Positions 1 to 7,111 of a stretch of DNA of 24,025 bases are shown here, piece by piece. Source of the stretch: Mycobacterium sp. (GTDB lineage Bacteria > Actinomycetota > Actinomycetes > Mycobacteriales > Mycobacteriaceae); assembly GCA_019246375.1 (NCBI GenBank), contig JAFAQO010000184.1, positions 1-24,025 of the forward strand. Reading direction: 5' to 3'. Made by a program: the position numbers and the translations under genes. Each line of letters begins with the position of its first letter. Position 1 is the stretch's first letter. The notes beneath the pieces are model-generated. The model saw nothing but the letters and a program-made list of their open reading frames with translations, did not search any database and was not told where the DNA came from.

Positions 1-64
1 TGAAGGGACACCGCAGTGTTGACGCCGAAGTCGTTGTGTACCATCGACCTTCACGCCGTTGATG

Positions 65-301
65 CTACTCGCGGACCTGGGCCGGCCCGTCGAGCAGACT
101 GCACCCCTCGGCGAGCGCCGGGCCGTAGGTGATGGCGCTACATTCGCACTCCCAGGTGATGTGCTCCCCGCAGGAGCATGGGATGGTATAGACGATCATG
201 TGTCCCGGCAGGAGCCAGTGACCGCGAGTGCAGCGTTGGGGCGGTGTGTCCATCCAGTGCGTATGGGAACGGCGGACCGGGTCGCTAACATCAGCAGTCA
301 C
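65..301 (-). CDS. Small Cys-rich protein, possible zinc-ribbon
   Basis: A 78-residue protein of unknown function. It has six cysteines in a ribbon-like pattern: C24, the pair C42/C44, the pair C52/C54, and C67. It also has GHWLLPG, an HITW motif, YGPAL near residue 59 and a DGPAQVR end. This general layout (Cys-GH-x-L-x-PG, then Cys-rich HTTW, then YGPxL...GPAxVR) resembles short mycobacterial proteins I have seen, so I believe it is a real gene, probably binding zinc. The GTG at 301 gives the longest form. An in-frame ATG at 253 would give 62 residues starting just before the first cysteine, and neither start has a clear Shine-Dalgarno. It runs in the same direction as fadD19 downstream of that gene, but 245 bases away. 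Confidence 0.5.
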   Translation of the reverse strand: MTADVSDPVRRSHTHWMDTPPQRCTRGHWLLPGHMIVYTIPCSCGEHITWECECSAITYGPALAEGCSLLDGPAQVRE

Positions 302-545
302 AAAACATCACATTGGCATCTCTAATTTAGCTAATCCAGGGTGGTGCGTAAATCGTTACGATTCGTTGTCTTCCCGTCGCCGTGTCGTTGCCTCCCATAG
401 CCAGGGTCGCAGGTGGACACGATGGGCAACGTCTACATCACCGAGTGGTAGCCGGCAGATGCTGAAACTGCCGACGCATTGTCGCAATGGCACCGCATCA
501 AGCGGGAATTCCACGCCGGACCGGTGTCCCGCACAGCTGTCTGTA
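302..545. other. Gene-poor stretch downstream of fadD19
   Basis: I see no convincing intact gene between the small Cys-rich gene and the end of fadD19. The part around 300-360 is visibly richer in A/T than its surroundings and may hold the promoter of the minus-strand Cys-rich gene. On the plus strand, an ATG at 422 starts nine codons ending in TAG at 449. The same frame then continues open for 47 codons to a TAG at 593, with protein-like composition (for example SQWHRIKREFHAG). This could be a decayed small gene, or chance. Confidence 0.3.
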
Positions 546-2180
546 TCAGGCCCTCGCGTGGCTGGCATGCAGCTCATCGGCCGGTCGAGCCTTAGTCTGG
601 TCTTTAGCCCAGCGGTAGTCCGGTTTGCCCGCGGGTGAGCGCTTGACCTCGTCGACGTACCAAAGAGCCCGCGGCACTTTGTATCCCGCGATCTCGCTGC
701 GCACGAACCGGTCCAGTTCGCTCAGCGCCGGACGCATTCCGGGACGCGGATGCACGACGGCGGCCACGCACTGGCCGTACCGGTCGTCGGGCACTCCGAC
801 CACCAAGGCGTCGAACACGTCGGGGTGACCCTTCAAGGCGGCCTCGACTTCCTCAGGGTAGATTTTCTCGCCGCCGCTGTTGATCGACACGGAGCCGCGA
901 CCCAGCATGGTGACTGTGCCGTCGGCCTCGACTTGCGCGTAGTCACCCGGGATCGCATAGCGGACGCCGTTGATGGTCTTGAATGTCTCGGCGGTCTTCT
1001 TGTCGTCCTTGTAGTAGCCGACGGGAATGTTGCCCTTCTTGGCGATGACGCCGCGCACCCCCGAGCCGGGCTTCACTTCATTGCCGTCGTCATCGAGCAC
1101 GACAGTGCGATGGTCAATGGTCACTCGCGGACCCCCGGTGTGCGCCTCACCCTTGGTAACCAAACTGGTTCCGCCGAAGCCGGTCTCCGATGAGCCGATC
1201 GAGTCGGTGATGACTCGGTTGGGCAGCAGTTCCAGCAGCTTCTCCTTGATGCTCGGCGAGAACAGCGCTGCAGTGCTGGCGAGCAAAAACAGCGAGGACA
1301 GGTCGTAATCATTGTCTTTGCTGAGCGCGTCGAGCAGCGGTCGCGCCATCGCGTCGCCGGTGAAGAACAGCAGGTTTACCTTGTGCTTGTGGATGGTGCG
1401 CCACACCTCGTCAGCATTGAATTCAGGCGCCAGAACGGTTGTTTGGCCGGAGAACAGCGACATCCAGGTGGCCGACTGGGTGGCGCCGTGGATCATCGGC
1501 GGGATCGGGTAGCGGATCATCGGTGGATTTGCCGTTGCCTGCTTGGCCAGGTCGTACTCGTCTTTGACGAATTCCCCAGTGGCAAAGTCGGTTCCGCCGA
1601 AGAGCACTCGATAGATGTCTTCGTGGCGCCACATCACGCCCTTGGGGAAGCCGGTGGTCCCGCCGGTGTAGAGCAGGTAAATGTCGTCGGCGCTGCGCTC
1701 ACCGAAATCACGCTCCGGCGAGCCCTGTTCGATTGCGGCGTAGAACTCGACGCCACCGTAGCGCTGGAAGTCCTTGTCGCTACCGTCCTCGACGACGAGC
1801 ACCGTCTTCACGTTCGGGGTCTCGGGCAGTACCTTGGCGACGCGATCGGCGTACTGCCGCTCGTGCACCAGCGCAACCATGTCGGAGTTGTCGAACAGAT
1901 AGCGCAGTTCGCCCTCGACGTAACGGAAGTTGACGTTCACCAGGATGGCGCCGGCCTTGACGATGCCGAGCATCGCGATCACGATCTCGATGCGGTTGCG
2001 ACAGTACAGCCCGACCTTGTCGTCTTTCTTGACACCATGGTCGATCAGGTAGTGCGCGAGGCGGTTGGCGTTCTCCTCCAGTTGCGCGTACGTGAGCTGG
2101 TCGTCGCCGCAGATCAGGGCGACGCGGTCAGGGACGGCATCGATGGCATGCTCGGCGAGGTCGGCGATATTCAGGGCCAC
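546..2180 (-). CDS. fadD19: Steroid side-chain acyl-CoA synthetase FadD19
   Basis: FadD19 activates C26/C27-carboxylated sterols as CoA thioesters, the entry to side-chain beta-oxidation; in rhodococci it is also needed for C24-branched sterols. The 544-residue protein is close to the M. tuberculosis form (548 by memory). Visible ANL-family motifs are the P-loop-like YTGGTTGFPKG at 171-181, SETG at 331-334, GD at 412-413, the hinge region near GRGS 427-430, GGEKIYPEEVE at 437-446, and the catalytic C-terminal lysine K519 in SPAGKPDYRW. I chose the GTG at 2180 because homology begins there and a -10 element TAATTT ends 7 bases upstream. A longer frame up to 2216 would place the KstR operator inside the gene. 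It is divergent from echA19 and shares the operator at 2192. Confidence 0.93.
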   Translation of the reverse strand: MALNIADLAEHAIDAVPDRVALICGDDQLTYAQLEENANRLAHYLIDHGVKKDDKVGLYCRNRIEIVIAMLGIVKAGAILVNVNFRYVEGELRYLFDNSDMVALVHERQYADRVAKVLPETPNVKTVLVVEDGSDKDFQRYGGVEFYAAIEQGSPERDFGERSADDIYLLYTGGTTGFPKGVMWRHEDIYRVLFGGTDFATGEFVKDEYDLAKQATANPPMIRYPIPPMIHGATQSATWMSLFSGQTTVLAPEFNADEVWRTIHKHKVNLLFFTGDAMARPLLDALSKDNDYDLSSLFLLASTAALFSPSIKEKLLELLPNRVITDSIGSSETGFGGTSLVTKGEAHTGGPRVTIDHRTVVLDDDGNEVKPGSGVRGVIAKKGNIPVGYYKDDKKTAETFKTINGVRYAIPGDYAQVEADGTVTMLGRGSVSINSGGEKIYPEEVEAALKGHPDVFDALVVGVPDDRYGQCVAAVVHPRPGMRPALSELDRFVRSEIAGYKVPRALWYVDEVKRSPAGKPDYRWAKDQTKARPADELHASHARA

Positions 2181-2187
2181 GGACCCC

Positions 2188-2205
2188 AAATTAGAACGTG
2201 TTACA
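2188..2205. promoter_or_regulatory. KstR-type operator with overlapping fadD19 -10 element
   Basis: TAGAACGTGTTACA (2192-2205) fits the KstR pattern TnnAACnnGTTnnA. On the minus strand, TAATTT (2193 down to 2188) begins with the last TA of the operator and lies 7 bases before the GTG of fadD19, which fits a leaderless transcript. On the plus strand, TACAGT (2202-2207) could be the -10 for echA19, leaving a leader of roughly 35 bases. The operator therefore probably represses both divergent genes. Confidence 0.8.
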
Positions 2206-2249
2206 GTTCCTGACAAGTCTGTGGCTTACACGCAGGAAGGCGGACACCG

Positions 2250-3038
2250 GTGAGCGAGCCCGATGCGCTGGTTGAGCAGCGCGGACACACCCTTATCGTC
2301 ACGCTGAACCGGCCGGCGGCCCGCAACGCGCTGAGCACCGAAATGATGCAGATCATGGTCGAGTCGTGGGACCGCGTCGACAACGATCCAGAAATCAGGT
2401 GCTGCATCCTGACCGGGGCCGGCGGCTACTTCTGCGCGGGCATGGACCTCAAGGCGGCGACCGCCAAGCCGCCGGGCGAGTCGTTCAGGGACGGCAGCTA
2501 TGACCCGTCGCGGATCGACGCTCTGCTTAAGGGGCGGCGGCTGATCAAACCGCTGATCGCCGCGGTTGAAGGGCCGGCAATCGCCGGAGGAACCGAGATT
2601 TTGCAGGGCACCGATATCCGCATCGCCGGCGAGAGTGCGAAGTTCGGCATATCCGAAGCGAGGTGGAGCCTGTATCCAATGGGCGGTTCGGCGGTGCGGC
2701 TGGTACGGCAGATTCCCTACACGGTCGCTTGCGATCTGCTGTTGACCGGGCGGCACATCACCGCGGCCGAGGCCAAGGAGATCGGCTTGATCGGGCACAT
2801 CGTCCCCGACGGGCAGGCGTTGACCAAAGCGCTCGAGATCGCCGAGGTCATCTCGAGCAACGGACCGATGGCGGTGCAGGCGATCCTGCGCTCAATCCGG
2901 GAGACCGAAGGGATGCCCGAAAACGAAGCGTTCAAGATCGACACCCAGCTCGGTATCCAGGTGTTTCTGTCTGAGGACGCGAAGGAAGGCCCGAAAGCTT
3001 TCGCCGAAAAACGCACGCCACAGTTCAAGGGTCGTTGA
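2250..3038 (+). CDS. echA19: Enoyl-CoA hydratase EchA19, sterol side chain
   Basis: A crotonase-family hydratase of 262 residues (263 in M. tuberculosis by memory). The M. tuberculosis enzyme hydrates 3-oxo-steroid enoyl-CoA intermediates of cholesterol side-chain beta-oxidation. Oxyanion-hole elements are CAGMDL at 62-67 and [11 protein letters not shown] at 108-118. The two glutamates expected in active hydratases are present at E116 and in ISEARWSL (E136). The GTG at 2250 follows an AGGAAGGCGG purine stretch, a good ribosome-binding site, and matches the family N-terminus. It is the divergent partner of fadD19 under the operator at 2192-2205. No truncation or odd composition is visible. 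Confidence 0.93.
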   Translation: MSEPDALVEQRGHTLIVTLNRPAARNALSTEMMQIMVESWDRVDNDPEIRCCILTGAGGYFCAGMDLKAATAKPPGESFRDGSYDPSRIDALLKGRRLIKPLIAAVEGPAIAGGTEILQGTDIRIAGESAKFGISEARWSLYPMGGSAVRLVRQIPYTVACDLLLTGRHITAAEAKEIGLIGHIVPDGQALTKALEIAEVISSNGPMAVQAILRSIRETEGMPENEAFKIDTQLGIQVFLSEDAKEGPKAFAEKRTPQFKGR

Positions 3039-3144
3039 CCGCGCCGATACGCCGAACGTGTATTGGTTGCGAATTCGCGGCTGATTTTTCGCACTGGTTG
3101 CACGCTGGGGAGAGGTGTCGGGCCACCCAGGCACACTCCCAACC

Positions 3145-4020
3145 ATGGGGGAGCCATTTATCGGCAGCGAGGCCGTCGCTTCCTCGCAGTTGACGCCATA
3201 CGCACTGCGAAGCCGCTTCACCGCGATCTATCCGGACGTTTACATTCCGCGTGATGCTCGTGTCACCGCGATCACCCGGGCGAAGGCCGCCTGGTTATGG
3301 TCACGGCGACGCGGAATCATCGCCGGCCACTCGGCGTCGGCACTGCACGGCGCCAAGTGGGTCGATGATCGGGCACTGGCCGAGTTGCTATACGACTATC
3401 GCCGCCCGCCAAACGGTGTGCGCACCTGGTCGGATCGGGTCAGTGACGACGAGATTCAACTGATCGCCGGCATGACCGCGACGATACCGGCCCGCACTGC
3501 CCTCGATCTGGCCTGCCGGTACCCGGTCGGCAAGGCAGTCGCGGCCATCGACGCGCTCGCTCGTGCAACTGACCTGAAGATGGCCGACGTCGAGCTGCTC
3601 GCCGAGCGTTACCGAGGCCGCCGCGGTATCCGGCGCGCCCGTATGGCGTTGCAGCTCATCGATTCCGGCGCCGAGTCGCCGCGCGAGACATGGCTGCGGC
3701 TGCTTCTCATCCGCGCGGGCTTTCCGCCGCCACAGACCCAAATTGCGGTGTTCGACGAATACGGCCAGCTGATCGCCGTACTTGATATGGGTTGGGAAGA
3801 CCTAAAGCTCGCCGTGGAATATGAAGGCGACCATCACCGCACTGACCGAAGGCAATTCAATAAGGACATTCGGCGCGCGGAAACGTTGACCGCCCTCGGG
3901 TGGATCAACGTGCGCGTTACGGCGGAAGACACAGAAGGTGGCGTCATCGCCCGGGTGTCCGCAGCGTGGCAACGTCGAACGTGCACTGAGGGCCAACTAG
4001 GACCCGATTCTTCGCCCTGA
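3145..4020 (+). CDS. DUF559-type protein (Rv3517-like), AbiEi-like N-terminus
   Basis: A 291-residue protein of unknown function. Residues 1-130 resemble the region seen before AbiEi/DUF559 domains (SRFTAIYPDVY, then AAWLWSRRRGIIAGHSASALHGAKWVD, then PARTALDLA). Residues about 200-262 form the DUF559/Vsr-like restriction-endonuclease-fold region: VLDMGWEDLKLAVEYEGDHH with D214, E225 and E227, then DIRRAETLTALGWINVRV. I chose the ATG at 3145 (MGEPF) because the second paralogue in this window (minus strand, 23950) starts identically; a GTG at 3115 is the alternative. An ungapped hand comparison with that paralogue gives about 164 identical residues of 279 (59%). The last 12 residues are an extension the paralogue lacks. 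It corresponds in position to Rv3517. No link to sterol chemistry is visible. Confidence 0.82.
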   Translation: MGEPFIGSEAVASSQLTPYALRSRFTAIYPDVYIPRDARVTAITRAKAAWLWSRRRGIIAGHSASALHGAKWVDDRALAELLYDYRRPPNGVRTWSDRVSDDEIQLIAGMTATIPARTALDLACRYPVGKAVAAIDALARATDLKMADVELLAERYRGRRGIRRARMALQLIDSGAESPRETWLRLLLIRAGFPPPQTQIAVFDEYGQLIAVLDMGWEDLKLAVEYEGDHHRTDRRQFNKDIRRAETLTALGWINVRVTAEDTEGGVIARVSAAWQRRTCTEGQLGPDSSP

Positions 4021-4036
4021 ATGCACGTTGGGCGAC

Positions 4037-5248
4037 TCAGCCCACAGGTGCGCTCGGTGTGAACACCACCGGCATCGACTCCAAGCCGCTGACGAAATTG
4101 GCCGGCCGCAGTGGCAGCGCATCACCGGACGCTAGCCCCATGTCGGGCAGCCGCCGCAGCAGCCGCTCCTGCATCAACGCCAGCTCTAGTCGCGCCAGCT
4201 GGTTGCCGAGGCAGAAATGCGTCCCGAAGCCGAAGGCCACATGGTTGTTTGGGTAGCGGTCGATGTTGAAGTTCTCCGGGTGGTCGAACACCTTCTCGTC
4301 GAAGTTGGCCGACTCGAATAGCAGCAACATCTTCTCGCCCTGCTTCAGTTGCGTGCCATGGAATTCGATGTCAGCAGTCAGCGTACGGGCCATGTTCTTC
4401 ACCGGCGACGTCCAACGAAGCATCTCCTCAATGGCGTTCGGAAGAAGCGAAGGGTCGGCGACCAACCGCTCATGCTGATCCGGGTGACGCAATACTTGTG
4501 CAGTGCCGCCCGACAGCGTGTGCCGGGTGGTCTCGTCACCACCAATCAGAATCAGCAACGTCTCCATGACAATTTCGTCGTCGGTGAGCCGCTCGCCCTC
4601 GACCTCCGAGTGGATCAGCACACTGATTAGGTCGTCGGTCGCTTGCTCACGCCGACGCGCGATGATGTCGCGAGTGAACTCGTTGTAGGCCGCGAATGCG
4701 TCCATTGTCACTTGAAAATCGTCTTGAGATACGTGCGAACTCAGAAACGAAACCAGATCGTCGGACCACTTAAGGAACATCCCGCGCTGCTCGGGCCGCA
4801 CACCCAGCATGTCGCCGATGACGGCCATCGGCAGGGGCGCTGCCAGGTCTCGCACGAAGTCACACTCGCCGCGTTCGCAAACCGTATCGATCAATGCATC
4901 GCACAGCGCGCCGATCGACTCCTCCTTGTCCTTCACCCGCTTACGCGTGAAGCCGGCGTTGACGAGCTTGCGCCGCAAGAGGTGTGCCGGATCATCCATG
5001 TCGATCATCATCGGGAGCGCTTCTTGGTCTGGACGGATTCCGCCGGCATTGGAGAACAGCTCGGGCTGGCGCTCCGCCTCGATCGCCGCCTGGTACGTAG
5101 CCGCGGCCGCTAGGCCGTTGCGATCCCGGAACACCGGTTGATTGGCACGCATCCAGCGATACGCCTCGCGGGCTTGCCGGCCATCGGAATAGAAGGTGCC
5201 GTCCGCCAGGTCGATGTTCAAGATCGTGTCGGGGATGGTCGACGTCAT
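4037..5248 (-). CDS. cyp142: Cytochrome P450 CYP142, cholesterol C26/C27 oxidase
   Basis: CYP142 hydroxylates and further oxidises the terminal methyl of cholesterol or cholestenone, overlapping in function with CYP125. The 403-residue protein is full length for a soluble bacterial P450. P450 marks are GGDETTRH at 236-243 (I-helix oxygen-activation motif), ExxR at E275-R278, and the haem-ligand loop FGFGTHFCLGNQLA with C346. The ATG at 5248 is preceded by GGAGG with a 7-base gap, a strong ribosome-binding site; an in-frame TTG one codon earlier is less likely. Its 3' end converges on the DUF559 gene with 16 bases between. The 5' end is only 16 bases from the divergent decarboxylase-like gene, and I see no KstR site there. 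The perfect operator at 6001 may drive it from a distance. Confidence 0.94.
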   Translation of the reverse strand: MTSTIPDTILNIDLADGTFYSDGRQAREAYRWMRANQPVFRDRNGLAAAATYQAAIEAERQPELFSNAGGIRPDQEALPMMIDMDDPAHLLRRKLVNAGFTRKRVKDKEESIGALCDALIDTVCERGECDFVRDLAAPLPMAVIGDMLGVRPEQRGMFLKWSDDLVSFLSSHVSQDDFQVTMDAFAAYNEFTRDIIARRREQATDDLISVLIHSEVEGERLTDDEIVMETLLILIGGDETTRHTLSGGTAQVLRHPDQHERLVADPSLLPNAIEEMLRWTSPVKNMARTLTADIEFHGTQLKQGEKMLLLFESANFDEKVFDHPENFNIDRYPNNHVAFGFGTHFCLGNQLARLELALMQERLLRRLPDMGLASGDALPLRPANFVSGLESMPVVFTPSAPVG

Positions 5249-5264
5249 CAACTAACCTCCAGGT

Positions 5265-5984
5265 ATGCCTGAATCACAACACACCATCGCCGGGAAAGTG
5301 CTCACCATGCCGGTGCGGGTTCGCAAGGCAGACGTGCACACCGCGATGTTCTCGGTTGACGCCGAGGCGGCGCAGCGGCTCATCGATTACAGCGGTCTCG
5401 AGGTCTGCCAGCACCGCCCCGGCCGCGCCGCAGTCAACCTGACACTTACCCGCTATATCGACGGTGACCTCGGGCAGTACCACGAATTCGCCACCTCCGT
5501 GAATGTCAATCCGCCCGGCTCGCAGGCACGCGGGTTGCGGACGCTCGGCGCGGCGGCGGCGTTCATTCACCATATGCCGGTCGATCAGAGCTTCACGCTT
5601 GAGGCCGGCCGCACCATCTGGGGATATCCGAAGATCATGGCGGACTTCACCATTCGCGACGGACGCGCGTTCGGGTTTGACGTCAGTGCCGAACGCGCGC
5701 ACATCGCCGGCATCGACTACGGCCGCGGCCTGCCAGTGCCGTCTATGTTCACGTCGCGACCGCAAATGCTGACGACCTACACCCATGCCGAGGGCACCAC
5801 CCGCGAGGTGCACTCGGAAATGCGGGTCACCGGTCTGCGCGGCCGGATCGGCGGGGCAAGGCTGCGGCTGGGCGATCACCCGTACGCCAAGGAGCTCGCG
5901 TCGCTGGGCCTGCCGAGGCGGGCGATGGTGTCGACGTCCGTCGGCAATGTCGAAATGTCCTTCGGCGACGCTCACGCCGTCTAA
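5265..5984 (+). CDS. Acetoacetate-decarboxylase-family protein (Rv3519-like)
   Basis: A 239-residue protein of the acetoacetate decarboxylase (ADC) fold. The active-site segment AGRTIWGYPKIMADF (114-128) keeps the Schiff-base lysine position (K123 in GYPK). The second lysine, which in classical ADC lowers the pKa of the first, is isoleucine (I124). By established ADC chemistry this argues for a changed reaction or a decarboxylase-like protein with another substrate. The ATG at 5265 is the first start and the ribosome-binding site is weak. It lies 16 bases from cyp142 on the opposite strand. In M. tuberculosis the same position holds Rv3519, of unassigned function. The neighbourhood suggests a role on a keto-acid or CoA intermediate of sterol breakdown, but that is inference. 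Confidence 0.82.
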   Translation: MPESQHTIAGKVLTMPVRVRKADVHTAMFSVDAEAAQRLIDYSGLEVCQHRPGRAAVNLTLTRYIDGDLGQYHEFATSVNVNPPGSQARGLRTLGAAAAFIHHMPVDQSFTLEAGRTIWGYPKIMADFTIRDGRAFGFDVSAERAHIAGIDYGRGLPVPSMFTSRPQMLTTYTHAEGTTREVHSEMRVTGLRGRIGGARLRLGDHPYAKELASLGLPRRAMVSTSVGNVEMSFGDAHAV

Positions 5985-5996
5985 GCCCATCGGGCC

Positions 5997-6014
5997 AATC
6001 TAGAACGCGTTCTA
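5997..6014 (-). promoter_or_regulatory. Perfect KstR palindrome with a minus-strand -10, between convergent genes
   Basis: TAGAACGCGTTCTA at 6001-6014 is the only perfect 14-base KstR-type palindrome in the window. It lies in the 49-base gap between the 3' ends of the decarboxylase-like gene (ends 5984) and the oxidoreductase gene (ends 6034). On the minus strand TAGATT (6002 down to 5997) starts with the operator's terminal TA and is followed by 6 bases and an ATG (5990). This is the same geometry as the promoter of the DUF1214 gene at 17103. The plus-strand equivalent, TAATCC, is poorer. The transcript would run antisense to the decarboxylase-like gene and on toward cyp142. Confidence 0.65.
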
Positions 6015-6033
6015 ATCCCCTGGCAAGGCTCGT

Positions 6034-7065
6034 TCAGATCAACGCGGCAAGCTCGCGGACCTGCTCTGCGCTGCGGGCGGACACGACCATCATGGTGACA
6101 CCGGCCGCCTCCCACGCAGTGATCTGCTTACGCACGTAGTCGACGTCACCGACGATCACGGCGTCATCGACCAGCTCGTCCGGGATGACCTTGGCGGCTT
6201 CGTCCTTGCGGTTGCTGCGGAACAGCCGGGTGACGTCGTCGACCACGTCGGAGTAGCCCATCCGGCGGTAGACGTCGGCGTGGAAGTTGGTGTCCTCCGC
6301 GCCCATCCCACCCATGTAGAGCGCCAGGTACGGCTTGATGCCCGTGAACGCCGCCGTCCGGTCGTCGGTGATGACCACCTGGGCGGTCGCGCAGATCTCG
6401 AAGTTTTCGCGGCGGTGCCGTGCGCCGGGCCGAGCGAACCCTTCGTCGAGCCACTCGTTGTACATGCCGGCCAGTCGCGGTGTGTAGAAGATCGGTAGCC
6501 AGCCGTCGCAGATCTCGGCGGCGAGGGCGACATTCTTGGGGCCTTCCGCGCCGAGCATGATCGGGATGTCGGCCCGCAACGGGTGGGTGATCGGCTTGAG
6601 TGCTTTACCCAAGCCGGTTGTGGCCGCTCCGGTCAGCGGCAGCGGGAAGTGCGGGCCGTCGCTGGTGACGGGTTTCTCGCGGGTCCAGACCTGGCGAATG
6701 ATGTCGATGTATTCACGGGTGCGGGCCAGCGGCTTGGGAAACGGCTGCCCGTACCAGCCTTCCACCACCTGCGGGCCGGAAACGCCCAGCCCGAGAATGT
6801 GCCGGCCATGAGACAGGTGGTCGAGCGTCAGCGCCGCCATCGCACACGCCGTCGGGGTGCGCGCGGACAGCTGGACCACCGATGTGCCCAACCGCACCCG
6901 CCTGGTCGACGCGCCCCACCAAGCCAGTGGCGTATAGGCGTCTGAACCCCACGCCTCGGCGGTGAACACCGCGTCGAAGCCCGCGTCCTCGGCCGCGGAC
7001 ACTAGCTCGCCCGCGTTCTCCGGCGGCTGAGCACCCCAGTACCCCAGCTGCAGTCCCAGCTTCAT
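6034..7065 (-). CDS. Luciferase-like (LLM) F420-type oxidoreductase, Rv3520c-like
   Basis: A 343-residue TIM-barrel protein of the luciferase-like monooxygenase family, in the branch that usually uses coenzyme F420 in mycobacteria. It starts MKLGLQLGYWGAQ, typical of strand 1. It then shows VFTAEAWGSDAYTPLAWWGA, the LGTSVVQL strand, and HLSHGRHILGLGVSGPQVVEGWYG (the conserved GxGxSGP-x-V phosphate-binding region), and later IMLGAEGPKNVALAAEICDGWLP. The ATG at 7065 is chosen because AAGGAG lies 6 bases upstream and the conserved strand begins there; a 14-residue upstream extension would run into the KstR operator. The substrate is unknown. It is divergent from the DUF35 gene, with the operator at 7089 between them. 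M. tuberculosis Rv3520c is the positional match. Confidence 0.88.
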   Translation of the reverse strand: MKLGLQLGYWGAQPPENAGELVSAAEDAGFDAVFTAEAWGSDAYTPLAWWGASTRRVRLGTSVVQLSARTPTACAMAALTLDHLSHGRHILGLGVSGPQVVEGWYGQPFPKPLARTREYIDIIRQVWTREKPVTSDGPHFPLPLTGAATTGLGKALKPITHPLRADIPIMLGAEGPKNVALAAEICDGWLPIFYTPRLAGMYNEWLDEGFARPGARHRRENFEICATAQVVITDDRTAAFTGIKPYLALYMGGMGAEDTNFHADVYRRMGYSDVVDDVTRLFRSNRKDEAAKVIPDELVDDAVIVGDVDYVRKQITAWEAAGVTMMVVSARSAEQVRELAALI

Positions 7066-7088
7066 CTCCGGCTCCTTGCCTCGATTGT

Positions 7089-7102
7089 TAGAACCTGTTC
7101 TA
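7089..7102. promoter_or_regulatory. KstR-type operator between oxidoreductase and DUF35 genes
   Basis: TAGAACCTGTTCTA is palindromic except for the central CT. It is 23 bases upstream of the oxidoreductase ATG (7065) and 9 bases upstream of the DUF35 GTG (7112). In the plus direction TACTCA begins with the operator's terminal TA and ends 5 bases before the GTG, a near-match to the leaderless pattern seen elsewhere here. The site probably controls both the minus-strand oxidoreductase and the plus-strand DUF35-ltp4-ltp3 series. Confidence 0.82.
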
Positions 7103-7111
7103 CTCAAAGGC

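Noticed and set aside
1383..2213. Long plus-strand open frame of 276 codons over fadD19
   Set aside because: It is antisense to a strongly conserved enzyme, its composition is that of a complementary-strand shadow, and it matches no family I know.
3069..3078. GCGAATTCGC perfect 10-base palindrome upstream of the first DUF559 gene
   Set aside because: Short and without a second copy or a known regulator pattern; expected occasionally by chance.
5249..5264. KstR2-type site (ACAAGnnCTTGT) between cyp142 and the decarboxylase-like gene
   Set aside because: The 16-base gap holds neither a KstR nor a KstR2 pattern, and I found no KstR2-like inverted repeat elsewhere in the window.
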